A DNA stretch of 64,000 bases from Pseudomonas sp. H3(2019) (GTDB taxonomy: Bacteria; Pseudomonadota; Gammaproteobacteria; Pseudomonadales; Pseudomonadaceae): positions 1 through 64,000 of the forward strand of contig NZ_VMSG01000031.1 in assembly GCF_007713465.1 (NCBI RefSeq), written 5' to 3'. How positions within the stretch are numbered: position 1 is the first letter of the stretch; each line of letters begins with the position of its first letter. Shown here one piece after another: positions 17,456 to 26,593 of this stretch. Below the pieces are notes generated by a model, which was given only the letters and a program-made list of their open reading frames with translations, did not search any database and was not told the DNA's origin. A program made the position numbers and the translations under genes.

Positions 17456-20400
17456 CTAAAGCTTTGTGGTCAGGTGAACGGAGAGAGGACGGGGTGGCGT
17501 CCTATCCACCAGGTTTGCTTGCTTATTCGCTGTTTCAGTTTGACCCGTATTGTCAGGACGGATCTTGAACCAGATGGAGTACATCGCCGGCAGGAACACC
17601 AGCGTCATGATGGTTCCGACGAACGTGCCTCCGATCAGCGTGTAGGCCAGCGTCCCCCAGAAGACGGAGTGTGTCAGCGGAATGAACGCCAGGATTGCGG
17701 CGAGTGCTGTCAGCAATACCGGGCGGGCACGTTGTACCGTGGCTTCGACCACTGCGTGAAACGGGTCCAGCCCTTCTTGCGCGTTGTGATGGATTTGCCC
17801 AATCAGAATCAGCGTATTGCGCATCAAAATGCCCGAAAGGGCGATTAGACCGACCAGAGCGTTGATACCAAACGGCTGCTGGAAGATAAGCAGTGTCGGC
17901 ACCACACCAATCAACCCCAGCGGCGAGGTGAGGAACACCATGATCATCGCCGAGATCGAACGGACCTGCACAATGATGACCAGCAGCGTCATGGCAATCA
18001 TGATCGGGAATAACGGCAACATCGCTTTACCGGCCTTGCCCGACTCCTCGATTGCACCCGCCTGCTCAATCCGGTACCCGCCAGGCAGCTTGTCGATGAC
18101 CGGCTGCAGCTCCTTCATGATCACGCTCGAGACGTCCGGTGGCTGCAAGCCTTCGGCAATGTCGCCGCGCACGGTGATGGTCGGCGTGCGGTCTCGACGT
18201 CGGAGGATCGGATCTTCCATACGCACATCGACCGCTCCCACCTGGGACAACGGAATCCGCTGACCCGCAGTACCTACCAACGTAAAGCCTTCTATCTTGG
18301 CGGGATCGTGCCGAATATCACCCGCTGCGCGACCCACCACCTGCACCGAACGAATGTCCTCACGAACCGCGGTGATCGGTACGCCCGCCAGCAGGAACTG
18401 CAGTTGTTGCGCGACTGAACTTGACGTCAACCCCACCGCCTCCAAGCGATCCTGATCCAGAGCGAAATGCAGCGTCGGCGTCAGCGGCCCCCAATCGGTG
18501 TTGACGGTTCTCATCATCGGGCTCGACTGCAACACGTCCTGTACCTGGCCCGCAATCCCGCGCAACGTTGACGGATCAGGTCCCATCACCCGGTAGGCAA
18601 CAGGGAATGGCGAGTACGGACCAAACACAAGCTGAGTCACCCTGACACGCGCTTCTGGGGCAAGTCCCTCAGCCGCCGCTTCGCGGATACGGAACTTGAG
18701 GGTCTCGCGCTCCTCCTGGCTGTCCGTCAGCACCACAATCTTCGCGAACGACGGATCAGGGAGTTCCGGCGCCATCGCCAGATAGAAGCGCGGCGCGCCT
18801 TGCCCGATATAAGCGGTGACGATTTTTGCCTCACCCTGCTTTTGCAGCCAGGCCTCTATCTTGGCGGTGGTGGCGCTGGTCTGCTCAATGGAGGTGCCAT
18901 ACGGCATTTGCACTTCAATCAATACCTCTGGACGGTCCGAGGTAGGGAAGAACTGCTTCTTGACCAGGCTCATGCCGAGGATCGCCACGACAAACGAAGC
19001 GATGACAGTACCGGCCACCAGCCATTTTCGAGCGATGACCCGCGTCAACACCTGGCGGAAGCGGTTGTAGTTAGGGGTGTTGTAGATGGCCGCGTGACCA
19101 CCCTCGACCTTCTTGATGTTCGGCAACACCTTCACCCCCAGGTACGGGGTAAAAGCTACCGCGACCACCCAGGAGGCAATCAGGGCAATGCCCACGATCC
19201 AGAACATGTTGCTGGTGTACTCGCCGGCTGTCGACTGCGCGAATCCGTTGGGCATAAAGCCGATCGCCGTCACCAGGGTACCGGACAGCATCGGCGCGGC
19301 CGTATGACTCCAGGCGTACGCGGAAGCTTTGATGCGGTCGTAGCCCTCTTCCATTTTCACCACCATCATTTCGATAGCAATGATGGCGTCGTCCACCAGC
19401 AGTCCAAGCGCCAGGATCAACGAGCCGAGGGTAATACGGTCAAAGTTCTTTCCAGTGGCCGCCATCACCACAAACACCACAGCCAACGTCAACGGCACAG
19501 CCGCAGCGACCACAACGCCTACCCGCCAGCCCATGCTAAGAAAGCAGACAAGCATCACCACAAGCAGCGCGACGAAAAACTTGACCATGAACTCGCCGAC
19601 GGCCGAACTGATATTTACAGATTGATCGGTGACCTTGGAGAGCGTCATGCCCAACGGCATGCCTTCATTTATCTTGACCGTCTCCGCGTCCAACGCCTTG
19701 CCGAGGTCAAGACCGTTCCAACCCTCACGCATCACGATCCCCAGCAACAAGGCCTCTTCACCGTTATTGCGCACGAGAAAGGTTGCCGGATCTTCATAAC
19801 CACGTTCGATCGTCGCCACGTCAGAGAGTTTGAGCGTGCGCCCCTGAACCGCAATGGGTGTGTCACGAATCTTCTGCACCTTATCGAAGGCGCCATCCAG
19901 CCGGAGGAAGACCTGCGGTCCATTGGTTTCGATCGAACCGGCGGGCGTGAGCACGTTTTGATTATTCAGCGCGGCAAAGATGTCCTGAGGAGATACGCCC
20001 AAGGTGGCCAACCGATCATGGGAAAAGGAAACAAAGATACGTTCGGGCTGCTCCCCAATAATGTTGACCTTCTTCACGCCCGGCACATGCAACAGTTGTT
20101 GGCGCAACGACTCTGCATCACGCACCAACAGTCGCTGCGGCTCGCCTTTGGCTTTCAGGGCGAAAAGCGCAAATGTCACGTCCGAAAACTCGTCGTTGAC
20201 CATTGGCCCGATGACACCCGCCGGCAGCTTCCGGGCCTCATCATCGAGCTTTTTGCGTGCCTGATAGAACTCCTCCTGCACTTGCGAGGGCGGCGTGCTA
20301 TCGAGCAGTGACACCATCGTGAAAGCGAGGCCAGGACGGGTGTAGGTTTCCGTGCGGTCGTACCATTTCAGTTCTTGCAGGCGTTTTTCAAGTGGCTCTG

Positions 20401-20605
20401 CTACCTGATCCTGCATCTCCCGCGCCGTGGCGCCCGGCCACGCGGTAATGACCGTCAACTGCTTGACCGTAAACGGAGGATCTTCCGCACGTCCCAGCTG
20501 AAAGAACGACAAGATGCCCGCAACGGCAATCAGGAAGATCAGAAACACCGTGATAGAGCGCTCACGAACTGCGATCGCGGAAAGATTGAAGCGCCCCTCG
20601 CTCAT
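17456..20605 (-). CDS. RND efflux transporter, inner-membrane subunit
   Basis: A 1049-residue proton-driven drug/proton antiporter of the HAE1-like RND family. TM1 follows AIAVRERSITVFLIFL; the large periplasmic loops hold the porter and docking domains. TM4 carries the proton-relay pair in GLLVDDAIIAIEMM, and TM8-12 lie at about 850-1010. It starts ATG (MSEGRFNLS) 4 bp inside the adaptor stop, so the pair is coupled. The outer-membrane channel is encoded divergently at 21928. Length and motifs are intact. Substrate is unknown; the VDDAIIAIEMM and PPFTVKQL variants place it away from classical MexB, nearer the single-component HAE1 branch that includes TriC. Confidence 0.9.
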   Translation of the reverse strand: MSEGRFNLSAIAVRERSITVFLIFLIAVAGILSFFQLGRAEDPPFTVKQLTVITAWPGATAREMQDQVAEPLEKRLQELKWYDRTETYTRPGLAFTMVSLLDSTPPSQVQEEFYQARKKLDDEARKLPAGVIGPMVNDEFSDVTFALFALKAKGEPQRLLVRDAESLRQQLLHVPGVKKVNIIGEQPERIFVSFSHDRLATLGVSPQDIFAALNNQNVLTPAGSIETNGPQVFLRLDGAFDKVQKIRDTPIAVQGRTLKLSDVATIERGYEDPATFLVRNNGEEALLLGIVMREGWNGLDLGKALDAETVKINEGMPLGMTLSKVTDQSVNISSAVGEFMVKFFVALLVVMLVCFLSMGWRVGVVVAAAVPLTLAVVFVVMAATGKNFDRITLGSLILALGLLVDDAIIAIEMMVVKMEEGYDRIKASAYAWSHTAAPMLSGTLVTAIGFMPNGFAQSTAGEYTSNMFWIVGIALIASWVVAVAFTPYLGVKVLPNIKKVEGGHAAIYNTPNYNRFRQVLTRVIARKWLVAGTVIASFVVAILGMSLVKKQFFPTSDRPEVLIEVQMPYGTSIEQTSATTAKIEAWLQKQGEAKIVTAYIGQGAPRFYLAMAPELPDPSFAKIVVLTDSQEERETLKFRIREAAAEGLAPEARVRVTQLVFGPYSPFPVAYRVMGPDPSTLRGIAGQVQDVLQSSPMMRTVNTDWGPLTPTLHFALDQDRLEAVGLTSSSVAQQLQFLLAGVPITAVREDIRSVQVVGRAAGDIRHDPAKIEGFTLVGTAGQRIPLSQVGAVDVRMEDPILRRRDRTPTITVRGDIAEGLQPPDVSSVIMKELQPVIDKLPGGYRIEQAGAIEESGKAGKAMLPLFPIMIAMTLLVIIVQVRSISAMIMVFLTSPLGLIGVVPTLLIFQQPFGINALVGLIALSGILMRNTLILIGQIHHNAQEGLDPFHAVVEATVQRARPVLLTALAAILAFIPLTHSVFWGTLAYTLIGGTFVGTIMTLVFLPAMYSIWFKIRPDNTGQTETANKQANLVDRTPPRPLSVHLTTKL

Positions 20606-21711
20606 GGACGACCTCCGGCAACTTTGGCGTGATCCTGTTGAGGCGATCTCACTTCTTCACCCTCTCGCAACAGATGTGCGCCTAACGCTACGATCTGCTC
20701 ACCGACCTTGAGATCGCCCGCGACTCGGGCCGAGTCGTCGCTCAGACCCAAGACTTGAACAGGTCGCCAGGCCACCTTCGCAGGATTACCGACAATGACC
20801 CACACGCCAGTGCCTTTGCCTGGGTCATAAACGGCTGCGATCGGCACTTGCATCGCTTGCCCTTGCGCGGTGCCTTCAGCGATCCGAAGCGTGACGGTCG
20901 AACCTATCGGTGCATTGGCCAGCGCGCCCTCAAGCACATACCGCGCCTCAAAGGTGCGCGTCATACGGTCGGCCGAGTCAGAAAGCAGCCTCAGCTTCGC
21001 TGTAACAGCACCCGTGGTATTGCCATAAAGCGTCGCTTGTGCGGTGGATCCTGCTGCGGGGCGCAACGTCTCGGGCAGGTGCACGATGGCTTCGCGCTGA
21101 CCTGCCCGCGCCAGTCGAACCACGGGCTGCCCCGGGCTGACGACTTGCCCTGGCTCGGCGAGCGTCTCCACCACAACGCCGTCGGAATCCGCAAACAGCA
21201 CCGCATAACCAGAAGCATTGCGGGCTACATCAGCCTGCGCTTCAGCGGCGCTAAGCTGCGCCTTTGCGGTATCCGCTGCGGCTTTGATCTGGTCGTAGGC
21301 CGATGCAGAAATAGCGCCTGCGGCGACCAGGTCGCGATATCGAGCCTCGTCATCCGTTGTCTGCTTGGCTCGGGCCCGAGCGGCTATGACCGACTCTTGC
21401 TGTGCTCGCGCCTGTAACCCCAGGTCGATGGGGTCGAGGCGCATAAGCGGCTGACCATGTTTAACGGTCTGACCAGTGTCAACCAGACGCTCAAGTACCT
21501 TGCCTGATACCCGAAAACCCAGGTCGCCCTGGACGCGGGAAGCCACTACACCTGTGAAGGAACGCGAGACGTCGGACGAAGCCTGAACCGCAGAGACCCT
21601 CACCAGTGGGGCAAGCGTACGCGGATCCTCAACGGTGGATGAGTCGCCACACGCCGTCAGGACGAGAGGCAACAAGCAAGCGGCAATGGGGAAAGGTCGA
21701 AGCCGGCGCAT
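20602..21711 (-). CDS. RND efflux periplasmic adaptor (membrane-fusion lipoprotein)
   Basis: A 369-residue adaptor linking the RND pump to the outer-membrane channel. The lipobox LTAC gives Cys21 for anchoring in the inner membrane. The lipoyl/barrel-sandwich halves are LGFRVSGKVLERLVDTGQTV and ADSDGVVVETLAEPGQVVSP; between them lies an Ala/Gln-rich helical hairpin (about 105-170), then a beta-barrel and a membrane-proximal domain. AGGGA precedes the ATG. It is first in the adaptor-pump operon. The operator at 21758-21781 lies 47 bp upstream, so the local TetR protein probably represses it. Confidence 0.9.
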   Translation of the reverse strand: MRRLRPFPIAACLLPLVLTACGDSSTVEDPRTLAPLVRVSAVQASSDVSRSFTGVVASRVQGDLGFRVSGKVLERLVDTGQTVKHGQPLMRLDPIDLGLQARAQQESVIAARARAKQTTDDEARYRDLVAAGAISASAYDQIKAAADTAKAQLSAAEAQADVARNASGYAVLFADSDGVVVETLAEPGQVVSPGQPVVRLARAGQREAIVHLPETLRPAAGSTAQATLYGNTTGAVTAKLRLLSDSADRMTRTFEARYVLEGALANAPIGSTVTLRIAEGTAQGQAMQVPIAAVYDPGKGTGVWVIVGNPAKVAWRPVQVLGLSDDSARVAGDLKVGEQIVALGAHLLREGEEVRSPQQDHAKVAGGRP

Positions 21712-21757
21712 AGGTTCCCTTACTTAAAAATAGGACGAGCGTCATATTTTCAGCCTT

Positions 21758-21781
21758 GTGACCGATTGTGTCAATGGTCAC
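21758..21781. promoter_or_regulatory. Putative TetR operator 1 (adaptor-pump promoter)
   Basis: GTGAC-N14-GTCAC, 47 bp upstream of the adaptor ATG. The same spacing recurs at three other sites near the pump, channel, fadL fragment and regulator. Confidence 0.7.
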
Positions 21782-21878
21782 TAATTGTGATGCGTATAGC
21801 TCCTCAAACTCAGAACAGAAACCACGGCAATCAATAATAAAATCTGGCTTTGCTCAAATAACGTCAATTGACAGGATG

Positions 21879-21902
21879 TGACCAGCACGTAATATAGTCA
21901 CC
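21879..21902. promoter_or_regulatory. Putative TetR operator 2 (outer-membrane channel promoter)
   Basis: GTGAC-N14-GTCAC with the right arm inside ATATAGTCACC. It ends 25 bp before the channel-gene ATG, a position where bound repressor would block transcription start. Confidence 0.7.
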
Positions 21903-21927
21903 AATATCCTCGATTGAAGGAATCTCA

Positions 21928-23388
21928 ATGCCTCCCCTCCGTCCAATTGCTCTTTTGGTGAGCGCCGGCTTAATGGCAGGTTGCGCGGTCGGTCCGGACT
22001 ACCATCGTCCGGACGCTCCGCTCTCGGATCGTTACTTGGGTCAGCCTTCTGTCGAACAGCGGCCTGGAGCGACGCCGACCAACCTTGTTGCTTGGTGGGA
22101 AGGCTTCGGTGATCCACTGCTAGCCGACTTCGTCTCCAAGGCACTTGCGCAGAATCTGGATCTGGCGCAGGCGTCGGCGCGAGTAACGCAGGCACGGGCC
22201 GGACTAGGCGCCGCAAATGCCGCTTTATTACCCTCGGGAAACATCAACGGCCAAGCCGCGCGTTCCTACCAGTCAATCGAGACCCCACTCGGCCAGGTGT
22301 TGAACTCAACGCCTGGCTATGATCGGTACGGAAGTTCCTACGAGGTCAACCTCGGTGCCAGCTGGGAGGCAGATGTCTTTGGCGGCCTGAGACGCGGACG
22401 CGAGGCCGCACTGGCCGAGTACCAGGCTTCCGAGGCGAGCGTCGCTGCCACAAGACTGGCCATCGCCGCGCAGACCGCCGATATCTACATCACTATCCGC
22501 GGATTGCAGACCCGGCTGGACATTGCGAATCGGCAAGTCAAAACGCAGCAGGCGCTACTAGAGAAAGTCCAATTGCTCTACAGCAAGGGGCTCGCCGCCA
22601 ATTATCAGGTTCGTCAGACCGAGGGGGAGCTATCGCAGGTCCAAGCGACAGTGCCGGTCCTGCAGACCGGTCTGGATGCGGCCATGAATACGCTGGATGT
22701 GATGCTCGGCACGCCACCCGGCACTCACCGCACGCAACTGGCAGGTGCGGGGAGCATTCCTGTAGCGCCGCAGTTAAAGGCGATGGGAACGCCGGCCGAT
22801 TTGCTGCGCCGCAGGCCAGATCTCATTGTGGCTGAGCGCCGCCTTGCGGCCTCAAACGCACGCATCGGGGAGGCGATTGCTGAGTACTATCCGAAATTCT
22901 CCCTTAGCGCATTGCTGGGCAGTGCCACGGCTGTATCCGCAGGCAACCTTTTTACCGGCGGTGCCAGCCAGTCGGTGGGCGTACTGGGACTGCGCTGGAG
23001 ACTCTTCGACTTCGGTCGCATCAACGCCCAAATCGACCAAGCCAAGGGACAGGAAGCCGAAACCCTGGCCGCTTACCGTCAGTCTGTGCTGCGCGCCACC
23101 GAGGATGTCGAGAACTCGCTCTCCTCACTGGTGAATCGGGAAGCTCAAGCAAACACCCTCACCGGGGGGGAGGCGTCTCTGACACAGGCTCGCCAATCGT
23201 CGTTCATTGCCTATGAGAAAGGCACGGCCAGCCTGATCGATGTCCTGCACGCTGACGAGACGATGCTCCAGGCTTCCGATGCCCGGGCGCAAGCGCGAAC
23301 GGAATCGGCACGGGCGGCGGTAGCGGTATTCAAATCGCTAGGTGGTGGCTGGCAACCTCCTGAAGCCCAGCCTGTTGCGACACGATGA
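21928..23388 (+). CDS. Outer-membrane efflux channel lipoprotein (OprM/NodT type)
   Basis: A 486-residue TolC-like channel. The lipobox MAGC gives Cys19, followed by AVGPDYHRP, the standard start of OprM-type lipoproteins. Two OEP repeats follow (about 60-260 and 270-465), with the conserved LLRRRPDL at the repeat boundary and LRWRLFDFGRI in the second. AAGGA precedes the ATG by 6 bases. It is divergent from the adaptor-pump operon with the operators between, so the three genes should form one co-regulated tripartite pump. Confidence 0.92.
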   Translation: MPPLRPIALLVSAGLMAGCAVGPDYHRPDAPLSDRYLGQPSVEQRPGATPTNLVAWWEGFGDPLLADFVSKALAQNLDLAQASARVTQARAGLGAANAALLPSGNINGQAARSYQSIETPLGQVLNSTPGYDRYGSSYEVNLGASWEADVFGGLRRGREAALAEYQASEASVAATRLAIAAQTADIYITIRGLQTRLDIANRQVKTQQALLEKVQLLYSKGLAANYQVRQTEGELSQVQATVPVLQTGLDAAMNTLDVMLGTPPGTHRTQLAGAGSIPVAPQLKAMGTPADLLRRRPDLIVAERRLAASNARIGEAIAEYYPKFSLSALLGSATAVSAGNLFTGGASQSVGVLGLRWRLFDFGRINAQIDQAKGQEAETLAAYRQSVLRATEDVENSLSSLVNREAQANTLTGGEASLTQARQSSFIAYEKGTASLIDVLHADETMLQASDARAQARTESARAAVAVFKSLGGGWQPPEAQPVATR

Positions 23389-23423
23389 TTTAACCAGGCG
23401 ACATAGCACTTGATGCACGCGCC

Positions 23424-23643
23424 TCGCCGCGCCCACGCTGACCTGCTCCCTTTTCAAGCGAGACATACCCGCAGGATTACCGAAGACCGTGCTCGCGTCT
23501 TCAGCGGAGGAGGAGCGACCGGCAAACCCCGATCCCATCCCACTGATGCTTTGTTCATCGAGAGCGAAGCCGCTTGCAAAAACGTTTGAAGATGCGAGCA
23601 CGACAGCAAGGCCAAATGGGCTCTTGAACACTATTTTTTTCAT
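23424..23643 (-). pseudogene. fadL-family outer-membrane transporter, 5' fragment
   Basis: From ATG at 23641-23643 the product reads a signal peptide (MKKIVFKSPFGLAVVLASSN), then FALDEQSISGMGSGFAGR and ASTVFGNPAGMSRLKREQVS. This is the N-terminal hatch region of FadL/OmpP1 long-chain fatty-acid or hydrocarbon porins. Homology stops after about 73 codons and the frame runs on to a stop at 23338, inside the channel gene's 3' end. Nearly the whole barrel is missing, so it is non-functional. An intact operator (23708-23731) still sits upstream. Confidence 0.85.
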
Positions 23644-23707
23644 TGTTTGAACTCTATGGGTATCACTGAGATGAAGCAGTAGAAGCGACTCCCCCATACT
23701 TGCTCAC

Positions 23708-23731
23708 GTGACCAAATCAGTAAATAGTCAC
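23708..23731. promoter_or_regulatory. Putative TetR operator 3 (fadL remnant promoter)
   Basis: GTGAC-N14-GTCAC, 64 bp upstream of the fadL-fragment ATG, matching the other three sites in spacing and in the TA before the right arm. Confidence 0.65.
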
Positions 23732-23838
23732 GACACAGGTAAATAAAATGCCCTTCGACGGATGAAAGAAGGGCAAAGTAAAAAGCCGTTTGATGATCTG
23801 TCGCTTACCCGGGTATGCCGTAAATCTTCAGCCGAAGG

Positions 23839-24459
23839 TCAAGGCATGAGGCTACGCAAGATGAGGTTGGAGGTGAGCGTGGGCGCCTCCTCGACGAAAT
23901 CGAGGTTGTACTGCAGCAGCAAGGGGTTAACGAATGGTCGCAGCGCGAGATGTATCGCTTCTACTGTCTCGTCCAGCGGAGTCTTGCGTTCAAATTCGCC
24001 GATCTCTCGTCCCTCCCGCACGATTTGCAACACGAAGTGTTTGATGCGTGCGTCATAAGCCTGCGAACTGGGCCAGCTTTCCGACGCCGCGAACGCTGCA
24101 ATGTCATAGAGTTTTCGGTCGTTAAAGAACAGATTCACACCTGTGGCGATCACAGTTTTGACCAAGCGTCGAAAGCGCTCCGTCGGCGACAGGTCTTCTA
24201 CATTGATAGCCTGCTCCACAGCCGCGACGATTTCTGCCAGACAATTTGCGCAGATGGCTTCACCGATCGCCTGCTTGGAATCAAAAAATTTGTAGATGTA
24301 GGCCTTGGAGAACCCGATGGCCTTAGCCAGGTCGGAAACCGTGGTTTTGCCGTAGCCGTATTGACTGAAGTGTTCGTTGGCAGCCGCGACAATCTGGTCT
24401 CGAATGTCGTGATCGGCTGGGCCACGTGGGCTGGGCGAAGATATTGATGGCTGATTCAT
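23839..24459 (-). CDS. TetR/AcrR-family transcriptional regulator
   Basis: A 206-residue repressor. The N-terminal helix-turn-helix (about 20-65) reads IVAAANEHFSQYGYGKTTVS then DLAKAIGFSKAYIYKFFDSK, the canonical TetR recognition block. The C-terminal helical ligand domain has two Cys (ICANCLAEI) early on. It is separated from the pump genes only by the fadL remnant, and one of four matching operators lies 38 bp upstream of its own ATG, implying autorepression. The ligand is unknown; former linkage to fadL hints at a lipid or hydrocarbon. Confidence 0.9.
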   Translation of the reverse strand: MNQPSISSPSPRGPADHDIRDQIVAAANEHFSQYGYGKTTVSDLAKAIGFSKAYIYKFFDSKQAIGEAICANCLAEIVAAVEQAINVEDLSPTERFRRLVKTVIATGVNLFFNDRKLYDIAAFAASESWPSSQAYDARIKHFVLQIVREGREIGEFERKTPLDETVEAIHLALRPFVNPLLLQYNLDFVEEAPTLTSNLILRSLMP

Positions 24460-24497
24460 GGAAATAGCTTACTCACCCTATCGAGGACTTACAAACT

Positions 24498-24521
24498 GTG
24501 ACTAATTAGACATATAGTCAC
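24498..24521. promoter_or_regulatory. Putative TetR operator 4 (autoregulatory)
   Basis: GTGAC-N14-GTCAC; with its flanks it reads TGTGACTA ... TAGTCACA, the best palindrome of the four. It is upstream of the TetR gene start at 24459. Confidence 0.7.
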
Positions 24522-24576
24522 AAATCGAACGTTTGGAAACCACAGTTGATCAGATTTGAAACGGGCTGACGCTTGA

Positions 24577-24801
24577 GTAATCGCACATGGCGGATTAGCG
24601 TTCCAAAAGTTCATTGTCGCTAACGCTAGACGCTGTGACTACATCGCTGATGAGATGCATCCGGCGCTGAATGCCGCAGTCAAGGGAGCAGCAGCACAGA
24701 AGCGCGAGGCCTTCAATACGCAACTCCCTGCCCTGTTCGCCAAAAATCCTTCGCATGATGACATGGTTGCATTTAATCGCAGCTTCAACGTGGCCCGCTG
24801 A
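24577..24801 (+). pseudogene. Unidentified gene remnant (C-terminal piece)
   Basis: An open frame after a TGA, reading ...RRCDYIADEMHPALNAAVKG, then KREAFNTQLPALFAKNP and a stop after FNRSFNVAR. The amphipathic, charged sequence has normal Pseudomonas codon usage and looks like the end of a real protein, but there is no start and I do not recognise the family. It lies between the TetR gene and the IS110 element. Confidence 0.35.
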
Positions 24802-25129
24802 ATTCTTCGTCACTGACCCACTCGTAAACCACGTTTTTTGGAACGCGACGCACTAGTGATTTATTGAACAACATTATCTGATAGTCCTTCAATCGCGAGT
24901 GCGGCCGCCTTAGCTCGCCGATATCGCCGCCCTTCCATAGGTATCCGCTTTGAGGCGACAGCTGCCCTTAACACAGGCAGATATCGGCCGAGGTTGTGTA
25001 AACACGTACCCGTCTCTTTGAAGTCTGCGTTGCTATGTAAATTCGGCTGCCGCCCGCTTGGTAAGCAGAGCTAAAATTTGCGTAGGGACGCGCTGCGGCC
25101 TGAAAACGTTTTTACACACTCTTGACCAG
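24802..25129. other. Gene-free stretch next to IS110
   Basis: No gene is supported. The part at about 24995-25125 has a scar-like look: TGTAAACACGTACC near its left end and AAAACGTTTTTACACA at its right end resemble inverted transposon termini, but no transposase lies between them. Confidence 0.35.
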
Positions 25130-26510
25130 AAGCAATGGGATGGACTCCTCCTCACCTCGGCATCTTGAGTGCCAGACTGAAGGTGCGAACCGCAGTCAAC
25201 CGTGAGAAGGAGTCCACACATGAAGCTTATGCGCATTGGGGGTCGACCTGGCCAAGAACGTGTTTCAGATCCACGGCGTGGATCGTCATGAGCAGCCAGT
25301 CTGGCGGCAGCGTCTGCCTCGCGATCGCTGGCTGCAAACGGTGCTGGAGAAGATCGAACCCGGCTGTGAGATCGGCATGGAAAGTTGCGGTGGTGCGCAC
25401 CATTGGGCGCGGCAACTACAAGCACGCGGATTTCGGGTGAGGCTGATCGCGCCGCAGTTCGTCAAGCCGTACGTCAAGAGCAACAAAAACGACGCCAACG
25501 ATGCCGAGGCAATCTGCGAAGCGATGAGCCGTCCCAGCATGCGCTTCGTCGCCATCAAGACCATCGAACAACAGGATATCCAGGCGACGCATCGCATCCG
25601 GGCCGGCTTAATCGAACAGCGGACGGCCAAAGCCAATCAGATTCGTGGGTTGATCGCCGAGTACGGCCTCGTAGCGCCGAAGGAGTTACTGATGCTGCGT
25701 CGCGCAATACCGTGCTGGCTAGAAGATGCCGATAATGGTTTGACGGCACGCTTTCGTCGTCTGCTGAACGGTTTGTGGGACGACCTGCGAGCACTTGATG
25801 ACCGCGTGAGAGAACTCGATGGCGAGATATCAGCGATCGCGGCAAGTGACCCAGCGGCCGCCCGTTTGCAACAGCTGCGTGGCGTCGGCCCGATGATTTC
25901 CACCGCACTTGTTGCTGCCATCGGTGATGCCAGCCAGTTTGCCAATGGCCGACAACTGGCCGCCTCGCTAGGCCTGACGCCAAAGCAACACAGCTCTGGC
26001 GGCAAGGATCGACTGCTTGGCATTAGCAAACGCGGGGATGCTTATCTGCGAACGCTGATCATCCACGGTGCGCGCTCGGCACTGCGCACAGCCAAATCCA
26101 AAGACGATCGACTCAGCCAGTGGGCTGTCCGTTTAGCCGAGCGCTCACATCCCAACGTGGCCGCTATCGCACTGGCTAACAAAACTGCACGCATGGCTTG
26201 GGCGATGCTGCGCAACGGCACTGATTACCAACCGGATCGAGCAGCGGCCTGACCTATTCATCCCGGGAGAAGCACCCCACACCACGATTGCGAAGCAACC
26301 CGAGCAATGGCAAACCGGTCGAACCGGCGTCGGCAAAACCCTCAAGTGTCCAGGTGCGCAAAGCACGTAGAAGCGATTGGGAGCCGACGCGCGAATAGCC
26401 CATCATGGCCCTGCATCGAATCGATGCCGAAGTCAGAGGCCGAATATACATGTGCAGTCGGCACGGGCGCCAAAGCAAAGGAGGCTTGCAATGAGGAGGA
26501 GTCCATATAC
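25130..26510 (+). mobile_element. IS110-family (IS1111-type) insertion sequence
   Basis: A 15-bp perfect inverted pair ATGGACTCCTCCTCA lies at 25140-25154 and, inverted, at 26492-26506, on either side of one transposase gene. Subterminal inverted repeats are the mark of the IS1111 subgroup of IS110. Exact tips cannot be fixed from one copy, so the ends are given to within about 10-20 bp. No target duplication is expected for this family. Confidence 0.8.
25236..26252 (+). CDS. IS110-family transposase, 5'-frameshifted
   Basis: A 338-residue DEDD transposase. The N-terminal RuvC-like domain starts GVDLAKNVFQIHGVDRH (first Asp), with MESCGGAHHWARQL (Glu) and NDANDAEAI (the two later Asp). The C-terminal transposase_20 part has LRGVGPMISTALVAAIGD and the Ser-containing block GLTPKQHSSGGKDRLLGISK. 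The natural start is ATG at 25220 (MKLMRI) behind GAAGGAG, but a run of five G at 25238-25242, where four are expected, puts it out of frame. The open frame then only has TTG at 25236. Translation is doubtful unless slippage occurs. Confidence 0.85.
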   Translation: MGVDLAKNVFQIHGVDRHEQPVWRQRLPRDRWLQTVLEKIEPGCEIGMESCGGAHHWARQLQARGFRVRLIAPQFVKPYVKSNKNDANDAEAICEAMSRPSMRFVAIKTIEQQDIQATHRIRAGLIEQRTAKANQIRGLIAEYGLVAPKELLMLRRAIPCWLEDADNGLTARFRRLLNGLWDDLRALDDRVRELDGEISAIAASDPAAARLQQLRGVGPMISTALVAAIGDASQFANGRQLAASLGLTPKQHSSGGKDRLLGISKRGDAYLRTLIIHGARSALRTAKSKDDRLSQWAVRLAERSHPNVAAIALANKTARMAWAMLRNGTDYQPDRAAA

Positions 26511-26593
26511 GGACGCCTCTAGCCGAACGAAGCCTGACCGTTCCATTTTGTAGTCGAAGGTACCCTGTCGCGCATCACATCCCCCTCAGAGGA

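Noticed and set aside
18800..20311. About 500-codon frame opposite the RND pump gene
   Set aside because: His/Arg/Gln-rich translation without motifs, fully inside an unmistakable RND gene.
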